From assembly GCA_002491605.1 (NCBI GenBank), contig DKWG01000067.1, forward strand, positions 1-8,943: 8,943 bases of DNA. The letters run 5' to 3'. The notes beneath the pieces were generated by a model. The model ran no database searches. It saw nothing but the letters and a program-made list of their open reading frames with translations, and had not been told where the DNA came from. Below, one piece after another: positions 1 through 5,574 of the stretch (the first letter of the stretch is position 1; the number at the start of each line of letters is the position of its first letter). Position numbers and translations under genes: made by a program. The stretch comes from Ruminococcus sp. UBA7158. Its GTDB lineage: Bacteria > Bacillota > Clostridia > Oscillospirales > Ruminococcaceae.

Positions 1-1251
1 AAGCTCCACCACGCATTCCACATGCTTAGTAAACGGAAACATATCCACGCCCTGAACCTTTTTAACCTTATACCCTGCCGATATAAGCGTCTTAACATCC
101 CTTATCTGCGTCTCGGGATTGCAGGAGACATACACAATCCTCTTCGGACTTATCTTAATCAACGCCTCAAGAGCTGCTTTGTCACATCCCGCTCTTGCCG
201 GATCCAAAATCGCTATATCAGCCTTGACCTTATTCATAGCAAGCTCGGAAAGCATTTTTCCTGCGTCCATGGCAATAAAGCGGGCGTTTTTAACATTATT
301 CAGCCTTGCATTCTTTACAGCGTCTCTAACGGCGGCAGGATTCGACTCAACGCCCATAACCTCACCGGCATACCGTGACGCTATTATGCCTATTGTTCCT
401 ATTCCGCAGTAGCAGTCTAAAACCGTATCGTCTTTTGAAATGTCGGCAAATTCAATTGCCTTTGAATAAAGCTTTTCGGTCTGGATGTGATTTATCTGAT
501 AAAACGACCTCGGGGAAATAATAAACTCAGCACCCAAAAGCTTGTCCTTGATAGTTCCTTCGCCGAACAGCACCTTTTCCTGCTCGCCGAGCATCATTTT
601 ATCCCGGACTGTAGATATGTTCTGTACAACAGTTTTAATCTCGGGGTACATCAGAACAAGCTCTGCCGCCAGCTCTTTTCCTTTGGGGAATATCGGCGAT
701 GAGGTGACTATAACCACCATATATTCGCCCGTGACGTCTGCTCGCCTTACCATGACGTGCCTGATAAGACCCTTGTGGGAATACTCGTCATACGGCAAAA
801 GCTTATATTTCGGCATCAGCTTTTTAAACGATTTTATTATTTCATGCGATCGCTTGTTCTCCAAAAGACAGCCGTCACAGGGTATGACAGCGCCTGTTTT
901 GGACTGATAAACGCCTGAAATTATTCTTTTGTTGGGATAAGTCAGCTTAAATGCTTCGCTTGCCTTATTTCTGTAGTGATACGGGTTTTCCATGCTTATT
1001 ATCTCATCGACATGGCAGTAGCCGCCGTATAGCTTGACTATCATCGACTGCTTTAAGCTCAGCTGCTCGGGGTACGTTAAGTTCATCAGCTGACAGCCCG
1101 AGCATTTTTTATAAATGCCGCAGACCTTTTCCGCTCCCGATTCCGTCTTGACAACGCTTACCGCTTGCTCTGCGGTTTTTGCGGATTTCGACGAATATTC
1201 GCCTGTACGTTCATTATATGCTTTTTTATTGTTGATTTTTGTTTTGGACAT
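1..1251 (-). CDS. rlmD: 23S rRNA (uracil-C5)-methyltransferase, RlmD/RumA family (3' end outside window)
   Basis: This SAM-dependent enzyme methylates C5 of a uridine in 23S rRNA. I translated the minus strand from the ATG at 1251-1249: 417 codons stay open to the left edge, so the stop is not seen. Visible motifs are an Fe-S cluster cysteine set (Cys44-x5-Cys50-x2-Cys53, with Cys125/Cys128 as fourth-ligand candidates), the SAM-binding motif DCYCGIGTIG near 279-288, ILDPARAG near 348-355, the nucleophile loop YVSCNP with Cys377, and the C-terminal DMFPFTKHVE with Glu412. The HVE motif lies close to the end in this family, so probably only a few residues are missing. The first ~43 residues are polar and lysine/serine-rich rather than a TRAM beta-barrel, so RlmC-like or dual RlmCD specificity cannot be excluded. 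A modest AAAGG sits 12 nt before the ATG. It starts 79 nt after the acetyltransferase gene on the same strand, with no clear promoter of its own. Confidence 0.92.
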   Translation of the reverse strand, partial: MSKTKINNKKAYNERTGEYSSKSAKTAEQAVSVVKTESGAEKVCGIYKKCSGCQLMNLTYPEQLSLKQSMIVKLYGGYCHVDEIISMENPYHYRNKASEAFKLTYPNKRIISGVYQSKTGAVIPCDGCLLENKRSHEIIKSFKKLMPKYKLLPYDEYSHKGLIRHVMVRRADVTGEYMVVIVTSSPIFPKGKELAAELVLMYPEIKTVVQNISTVRDKMMLGEQEKVLFGEGTIKDKLLGAEFIISPRSFYQINHIQTEKLYSKAIEFADISKDDTVLDCYCGIGTIGIIASRYAGEVMGVESNPAAVRDAVKNARLNNVKNARFIAMDAGKMLSELAMNKVKADIAILDPARAGCDKAALEALIKISPKRIVYVSCNPETQIRDVKTLISAGYKVKKVQGVDMFPFTKHVECVVEL

Positions 1252-1330
1252 TTTATAATCATACCTTTCGACAAAGTAATGCTTTTTAATGTTCTTGATA
1301 TACCGAAGCGCGATTCACGCTGTCGTCAGA

Positions 1331-1780
1331 TTATATCAAATCAAATCTATACACTAAAACACGCTCTTGTCCGTCTTTTATTCTCATATCGTTGTCCTCG
1401 GGCAGAACGGCATTTTCAACAAAAGCTCCGCCTGCATTTTCGCAGGTTCTTTTTGACGGAGTGTTCTCGGGAAAGCAGGTTATATAAAAATATTCCATGC
1501 CATGGGCAGCGGCGAGCCTTTTTAACAGCTCAACCGACTTTTTGGCATATGCGTGTCCTCGGAACTGCGGCAAAACAGTATAGCCGATGTTTCCGCCGTA
1601 GTAAACATTTTTATTGTGACCTATTCTTAAGTCGCACCAACCCATTTTTTCGCCCGACATATCGGCGATGTCAAAATAATAAGCCGGCAGCCAATTCCTT
1701 GAAGCGTCGCCGTCGGCGGTTTTGGTGAGGACAAGCTTTATTTCGCCGTCCTGCAAAAAATCAGTGTTTATAAATTCCAT
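1331..1780 (-). CDS. GNAT-family N-acetyltransferase
   Basis: A 149-residue protein of the GNAT superfamily, which transfers an acetyl group from acetyl-CoA to an amine; the substrate cannot be read from the sequence. The acetyl-CoA pyrophosphate loop (Q/RxxGxG/A) is visible as QFRGHA at 72-77, preceded by the beta-4 strand GGNIGYTVL (62-70). The C-terminal part has the usual ENTPSKRTCENAG segment (105-117), where an Asn and a helix contact CoA. The length is normal for a single-domain GNAT. The start is supported by GAAGGA about 9 nt upstream of the ATG. Some relatives of this type carry a mistaken tagatose-bisphosphate aldolase label in databases; nothing here resembles an aldolase. It is the first gene of a probable two-gene unit with the downstream rRNA methyltransferase and has a good promoter at 1843-1871. 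Confidence 0.85.
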   Translation of the reverse strand: MEFINTDFLQDGEIKLVLTKTADGDASRNWLPAYYFDIADMSGEKMGWCDLRIGHNKNVYYGGNIGYTVLPQFRGHAYAKKSVELLKRLAAAHGMEYFYITCFPENTPSKRTCENAGGAFVENAVLPEDNDMRIKDGQERVLVYRFDLI

Positions 1781-1842
1781 ATACTTCGTCCTTCATTTAT
1801 TTGCCGGGTAATCATTAATTTTGACTCATGCTCTCTTATAAG

Positions 1843-1871
1843 ATTTTAACACAGCGGCTTTAAAATAGCAA
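1843..1871 (-). promoter_or_regulatory. Promoter of the acetyltransferase-methyltransferase unit
   Basis: On the minus strand there is a -35 TTGCTA (1866-1871), a 17-nt spacer, and a -10 TAAAAT (1843-1848). A transcript would start near 1836, leaving a leader of about 56 nt before the acetyltransferase ATG. Spacing is ideal and both hexamers fit a housekeeping sigma factor reasonably well. The call rests on pattern matching only. Confidence 0.55.
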
Positions 1872-1927
1872 TATTAATACCCGATTCTATCAATGCAAGC
1901 ATAAATTATCCGCAAAATTTCATAATT

Positions 1928-1962
1928 TCGACACAATTTGTCCTATCTATATAGTGTATAAT
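1928..1962 (+). promoter_or_regulatory. Promoter of the two-component operon
   Basis: Two overlapping -10 choices are visible. TCGACA (1928-1933) with a 16-nt spacer leads to TATAGT (1950-1955), each matching five of six consensus bases. A perfect TATAAT follows at 1957-1962 but lacks a good -35 at 16-18 nt. Either would give a leader of roughly 30-40 nt before the response regulator ATG at 2002. It lies back to back with the acetyltransferase promoter in the same intergenic region. Confidence 0.5.
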
Positions 1963-2001
1963 GAAAGTAAACTGAAATACATTCTGAAAGGAATCACTTA
2001 T

Positions 2002-2679
2002 ATGCCAAGACTTCTTATTGTCGACGATGAAGACAAAATCCGCGAGGTTGTTAAAGAATACGCAATGTTTGAAGGCTACGAGGTTGCCGAAGCTGCCGAC
2101 GGCATGGCGGCTATTGAAGCCGTTAAAAATGACAAGGACGGCTTTGACTGCATTGTCATGGATATAATGATGCCGAGGCTCGACGGCTACTCTGCCTGCA
2201 AGGAAATTAAAAAGATATCCTCCGTTCCGGTTATCATGCTATCGGCAAGGGGCGAAGAATACGACAAGCTGTTCGGCTTTGAGGTTGGAATTGACGACTA
2301 TGTTGTAAAGCCGTTCTCGCCCAAGGAGCTTATGGCAAGAGTAAAGGTCGCTATTAAACGCCGCAGCTCGGCCGAGCCAAAGGATGTTATCACATACAAG
2401 GGCTTGGAGATTAACTTTGCCGCAAGAGAAGTTACGATAGACGGCAAAAAGGCTCAGATGACCCCGAAGGAATACGACATCCTCTTCTACCTTGCAAGGA
2501 ACATGAATATTGCCATGTCCCGTGAAAAGCTTTTGGAGGAGGTTTGGGGATACGATTTCTACGGCGACGACAGAACCGTAGACACACACATCAAAATGCT
2601 CAGAAACAGCTTAGGACCTTACCGTGACCTCATCGTCACATTGAGAGGAATGGGATATAAGTTTGACAACATCAAATGA
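2002..2679 (+). CDS. OmpR/PhoB-family response regulator
   Basis: A cytoplasmic DNA-binding response regulator of 225 residues. The receiver domain (about 3-118) has the acidic pocket Asp8/Asp9, phospho-acceptor Asp54 in VMDIMMP, Ser81 in the switch position, and Lys103 in VVKPF; Tyr100 is the usual aromatic switch residue. The winged helix (about 128-223) shows TPKEYDILFYLARN, the recognition-helix region DDRTVDTHIKMLRNSLG, and the wing TLRGMGYKF. The start was chosen at ATG 2002 because GAAAGGA (1986-1992) lies 9 nt upstream and MPRLLIVDD matches the family's beginning; an in-frame GTG at 1954 lies inside the promoter. It is the first gene of an operon, and its 3' end overlaps the kinase start. 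The cognate partner is almost certainly the kinase at 2663-4147. Its target genes are unknown. Confidence 0.95.
   Translation: MPRLLIVDDEDKIREVVKEYAMFEGYEVAEAADGMAAIEAVKNDKDGFDCIVMDIMMPRLDGYSACKEIKKISSVPVIMLSARGEEYDKLFGFEVGIDDYVVKPFSPKELMARVKVAIKRRSSAEPKDVITYKGLEINFAAREVTIDGKKAQMTPKEYDILFYLARNMNIAMSREKLLEEVWGYDFYGDDRTVDTHIKMLRNSLGPYRDLIVTLRGMGYKFDNIK
2652..2655 (+). promoter_or_regulatory. Ribosome binding site supporting the TTG start of the kinase
   Basis: GGGA ends 7 nt before the TTG at 2663; a second purine block, GAGAGGAA (2643-2650), ends 12 nt before it. The competing ATG at 2676, in another frame and overlapping the regulator's stop as ATGA, has no purine block in the preceding 12 nt. 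Confidence 0.4.
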
Positions 2680-4147
2680 GTCCAAAAAAAGAGCTCCGAC
2701 CCTGCGCTCGACAATATGGCTTTATTTCTCGGTGTTTACCGCCGTCATACTGATACTCATATGGCTATTTCAAATAGCTACCCTCGGAAAGTACTATGAG
2801 CTTTCAAAGCGGCGTGAAATTATCTCGGCGAGTATGAAGATATCCTCGAGCTTTGATTCAAAGCTCCCCAAGGAATTCCGTTCCTTAGTTGAAAGCATCG
2901 CCTACGAAAACGGCATGACGATAGCAATAACGGACTGGGCAGGCAATAAAATTCTGGTTTCGAACTATATGATGAGCAGCTCTATTCTTTCAAGTGAAAA
3001 CAGCTACCGCTTATTTGAATACCGAAATCAGATAACCTCAGACCCAAACTCGCAGATTTTTCTGCAAACGCAAAACGAGCACGGCACCAACGAGATTTTA
3101 TACGGAACTGTATTGAGCAAGCCCAAAATCGGCAACTCCGGATATATCCTTTTAATCCACGCTTCGCTTGAACCCATAGGCTCAACCGTCGAGATAATGA
3201 AAGAACAGTTCGTGTTTATAACCCTCATAACCTTCTTTATCGCACTGTTTATAACAATGCTGCTGTCGTCAAGGCTCTCAAGCCCGTTTACAAACATAAC
3301 CGCCCTTGCGCACAAGATGGCGGCAGGAGACTACTCCGTCCGCTTTGCAAAAGGCTCTTATGCCGAAATAAACGAGCTTTCCGACTCTTTAAACTATGCG
3401 GCTTCGGAGATATCCAAGGTCGACACGCTTAAAAATGAACTCATAGCAAACGTTTCTCACGATTTAAGGACGCCGCTCACCATGATAAAAGCATATGCTG
3501 AGATGATAAGAGACCTGTCCGGCGACAACCCTGTAAAGCGTGAGGAGCATTTGAAGGTAATAATCGACGAAACCGACCGTCTGTCCGTTTTGGTCAGCAG
3601 CCTTTTAGAGCTTTCAAAGCTTCAAAGCGGAAGCACGAATATAGTACAGGCGGAGTTTTCATCAAGTGAATTTTTAAACGGCATACTTGAAAAATATCAC
3701 CTGTTCTCGGAGCGTCAGGGCTATGAATTTGTACTTGAAGAAGATGAGGACGTCAAGCTGTACGGAGACAGAGCAAAGCTTGAGCAGGTTATGTATAACT
3801 TTATCAACAACGCCGTAAACTACTCCGGAGACTCGAAAAAGATAATCATACGCCAGATAAATAAGCCTGACACCGCAAGGATTGAGGTTCGTGACTTCGG
3901 CGTGGGAATAGAAAAGGACAAGCTTCCTCTGATATTTGACAGGTACTACCGTGACGAGCGCACCAAGCGTGACGTCGTCGGAAGCGGCTTGGGTCTTTCA
4001 ATAGTCAAGCAGATTTTGGAATCACACAAATTCAGATTCGGAGTTTTAAGCGAGGTCGGAAGCGGTTCTACCTTCTGGTTTGAGATTAAGCGCTCGGGAG
4101 TGCAGTCAAATGAAAGCAAATCAAGCAATTCTAAAAGCAATACTTAA
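2663..4147 (+). CDS. Membrane sensor histidine kinase (HAMP-HisKA-HATPase)
   Basis: A 494-residue sensor kinase that would autophosphorylate on His266 and pass the phosphate to the upstream regulator. Order of parts: TM1 about 17-38, extracytoplasmic sensor loop about 40-182, TM2 about 183-203, HAMP linker about 204-256, HisKA with SHDLRTP (265-271), then the ATPase domain with the N box FINNAVNYS (380-388), G1 DFGVGI (411-416), F box FDRYYR (425-430) and G2 GSGLGLSIV (440-448). All catalytic boxes are intact. The sensor loop matches no ligand domain I can name. No in-frame ATG occurs near the expected N-terminus; the reading frame opens at TTG 2663, overlapping the regulator by 17 nt. A 7-A run at 2684-2690 offers another explanation for the start. 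After the last ATPase strand (about residue 476) there is a Ser/Asn/Lys-rich tail encoded partly by DNA that also encodes the start of the next gene. Confidence 0.93.
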   Translation: MTTSNESKKRAPTLRSTIWLYFSVFTAVILILIWLFQIATLGKYYELSKRREIISASMKISSSFDSKLPKEFRSLVESIAYENGMTIAITDWAGNKILVSNYMMSSSILSSENSYRLFEYRNQITSDPNSQIFLQTQNEHGTNEILYGTVLSKPKIGNSGYILLIHASLEPIGSTVEIMKEQFVFITLITFFIALFITMLLSSRLSSPFTNITALAHKMAAGDYSVRFAKGSYAEINELSDSLNYAASEISKVDTLKNELIANVSHDLRTPLTMIKAYAEMIRDLSGDNPVKREEHLKVIIDETDRLSVLVSSLLELSKLQSGSTNIVQAEFSSSEFLNGILEKYHLFSERQGYEFVLEEDEDVKLYGDRAKLEQVMYNFINNAVNYSGDSKKIIIRQINKPDTARIEVRDFGVGIEKDKLPLIFDRYYRDERTKRDVVGSGLGLSIVKQILESHKFRFGVLSEVGSGSTFWFEIKRSGVQSNESKSSNSKSNT

Positions 4148-4709
4148 CTGCGGCTCGCTGTCAAGGGCACAGCTGAGTAAAAGGCTGGGACTTTCGGCGT
4201 CCGCAGTGTCAGAAGCGGCATCTTCCATGCTTGAGCAAGGTATGCTTGTTGAAGCAGGCTATATCAACGATCAGTCAAGAGGAAGAAAAAACATACTTTT
4301 AGACATTGACACGTCCTTTGCGTTTGCTTTGGGAGTAGGGCTGATTAACACCGCTCTGTGTGTCGGGATAGCGACAGTTAAGGGTCAGACCCTTGCAAAA
4401 AGAGTGCTGACACTCGACAGCGGCGATGGTATTGGAGCAATCCGATCTAAAGCCGAGTCTGCAATTGAAGATGTCATGAAGGATTGCTGCCTTGATAAGT
4501 CAAAAATTTTGGGCGCAGGCGTATGCTTAACCAAAGCGCAGGCTAAAGCTTTCGGAATAGACGACAGCTTTCTTTCGGAGCTTGGGATAAAAACAGTAAT
4601 CGAGCCTGCGGATGAGTTTTTAGAATACTCCGGGGCATATATGCCCATTAACCCAAGCGAGCTTTATATATTCGGCTGTGCGAGGGTTGTTAGGGAAATG
4701 TATTGTTGA
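4110..4709 (+). CDS. Short ROK/NagC-like winged-helix regulator
   Basis: A 199-residue protein. Residues 3-60 look like the N-terminal winged helix of ROK-family repressors: SRAQLSKRLGLSASAVSEAASSMLEQG (18-44, broken here at LSASA for orientation) followed by QSRGRKNILLDID, a close match to the family's GGR(R/K)p.lL.ld wing. Residues 68-199 resemble the first, actin-like half of the ROK sugar-kinase fold (FALGVGLIN at 72-80; ILGAGVCLT at 133-141), but the protein ends where ROK proteins of 380-400 residues continue. The metal-binding Cys/His motif and sugar-binding residues of the second half are absent, and no remnant lies downstream. ATG 4110 was chosen because GGGAG (4096-4100) lies 9 nt upstream. 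It overlaps the kinase by 38 nt, so it is probably translationally coupled and belongs to the same operon. I infer DNA binding without classical sugar sensing. Confidence 0.75.
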   Translation: MKANQAILKAILNCGSLSRAQLSKRLGLSASAVSEAASSMLEQGMLVEAGYINDQSRGRKNILLDIDTSFAFALGVGLINTALCVGIATVKGQTLAKRVLTLDSGDGIGAIRSKAESAIEDVMKDCCLDKSKILGAGVCLTKAQAKAFGIDDSFLSELGIKTVIEPADEFLEYSGAYMPINPSELYIFGCARVVREMYC

Positions 4710-4757
4710 CAGTATATACGGATTCCAAGCTTTTGGTTTTACCGAAATAATAGATTC

Positions 4758-4763
4758 TACAAT
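4758..4763 (+). promoter_or_regulatory. Possible -10 box of the orphan gene
   Basis: TACAAT lies 21 nt before the ATG at 4785. The best upstream hexamer, TTGGTT (4733-4738), is 19 nt away, longer than ideal. A perfect TTGACA at 4706-4711 overlaps the preceding stop codon but has no -10 at the right distance. The leader would be very short, about 15 nt. This is weak evidence for an own promoter. Confidence 0.3.
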
Positions 4764-4772
4764 TCATATGAC

Positions 4773-4778
4773 AGGAGG
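4773..4778 (+). promoter_or_regulatory. Shine-Dalgarno AGGAGG that fixes the start at 4785
   Basis: A perfect AGGAGG stands 6 nt before the ATG at 4785. The in-frame ATG at 4779 directly touches the AGGAGG and cannot be used efficiently, so the protein begins MTELETMKR. Confidence 0.7.
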
Positions 4779-4784
4779 ATGACC

Positions 4785-5360
4785 ATGACTGAACTTGAAA
4801 CAATGAAGCGTGCAAAAATGTACATTGACAAGTTAGCTAATGGTATAAATCCATTAGACAATACCAACGTTTCCGAAGACGACATTATTAACAATGTGCG
4901 CATATCACGCTGTTTCTTTTACATATCAAACATACTGCGGCAAGTAATAGAAAACAATGGATGCATTTCGAAAACATCGGGACAAAAGGAATATAAAAAT
5001 CCATTTGCCATTCCTGCAGATTTGAGCGATAAATATATTTATTCCGACATTCCTATTACCATAACAGAAATCACCAATCGAATTAATTCATTAATAGACT
5101 TAAATACGACTGAAAAACTAAAGGTAAGAAGCATAACTAATTGGCTTGTTGAAGAAGGGCTGTTAGAAATAATTGTTGACAATGGCGGTAAAAAAAGAAA
5201 AAGTCCTACTACTCAAGGCGATAATCTTGGAATAATCCTTGAATGGCGCTCCGGTCCGAGAGGTGATTACTTCGCCGTTACCTACAACATTAATGCGCAA
5301 AGATTCATTATTGATAACTTATATTCAGTCGTTGAAATGTATAATCAAACTAATAAGTAA
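4785..5360 (+). CDS. Conserved-looking hypothetical protein, AT-rich
   Basis: A soluble 191-residue protein with no signal peptide or membrane segment. I do not recognise a named family with certainty. The N-terminal part (RAKMYIDKLANGINPLDN, then NNVRISRCFFYISNILRQVIENNG) resembles a segment I associate with uncharacterised proteins scattered in Firmicutes. The C-terminal half (about 90-185) alternates helices and strands, with WLVEEGLLEI, a basic KKRKSPTTQGDNLGI turn, then YFAVTYNINAQRFIIDN, as in a winged-helix or small nucleic-acid-binding fold; that is inference. Its DNA is about one third GC in sampled lines, against about half in the kinase gene, and it uses A/T-ending codons such as TTA and AAT freely. 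This suggests separate acquisition. It sits 75 nt after the operon with its own strong SD and ends before the inverted repeat at 5466-5506. Confidence 0.7.
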   Translation: MTELETMKRAKMYIDKLANGINPLDNTNVSEDDIINNVRISRCFFYISNILRQVIENNGCISKTSGQKEYKNPFAIPADLSDKYIYSDIPITITEITNRINSLIDLNTTEKLKVRSITNWLVEEGLLEIIVDNGGKKRKSPTTQGDNLGIILEWRSGPRGDYFAVTYNINAQRFIIDNLYSVVEMYNQTNK

Positions 5361-5465
5361 CCATTCGTATAATAAGCTCATAATGCAATGACAACTCAGC
5401 GTATTGTGTTATTATTAGGTCATTTTTATATCAAATATCAATGATTTTTAGACACTTTTTAAACC

Positions 5466-5512
5466 ATGCACCCTTTCGCCGGAATCAATTAAGCGAAAGG
5501 GTGCATTATCTT
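5466..5512 (+). terminator. Intrinsic terminator between convergent genes
   Basis: A perfect 14-bp inverted repeat (ATGCACCCTTTCGC at 5466-5479 and its complement at 5493-5506) encloses a 13-nt loop and is followed by TATCTTTTC. The stem is strong; the T-tract is interrupted. On the minus strand the downstream sequence is GGTTTAAAAAG, with no proper U-run, so it best serves the plus-strand gene ending at 5360, though a shared role for the beta-helix gene ending at 5575 is likely. Confidence 0.65.
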
Positions 5513-5574
5513 TTCATGAATTATCATCCTACGAAAACTCATAGGCTGATAATTATTTTATAAACAAAAGCTTA

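Noticed and set aside
542..907. Plus-strand open frames opposite the methyltransferase
   Set aside because: The minus strand here encodes a clear, motif-complete enzyme; the plus frames are low-quality antisense readings.
1165..1728. Plus-strand open frame of 187 codons
   Set aside because: It lies opposite the acetyltransferase and the methyltransferase start, is Cys/Arg/Phe-rich with no family resemblance, and has no ribosome binding site.
1954..2001. GTG start for the response regulator
   Set aside because: It overlaps the -10 region and would add 16 residues foreign to the family; ATG 2002 has a proper SD.
4080..4109. TTG start for the ROK-like gene
   Set aside because: It has no SD and adds residues before the winged helix; ATG 4110 has GGGAG at 9 nt.
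4725..4740. CCAA-GCTT-TTGG hairpin followed by four T as a terminator of the operon
   Set aside because: A 4-bp AT-rich stem is too weak to call.
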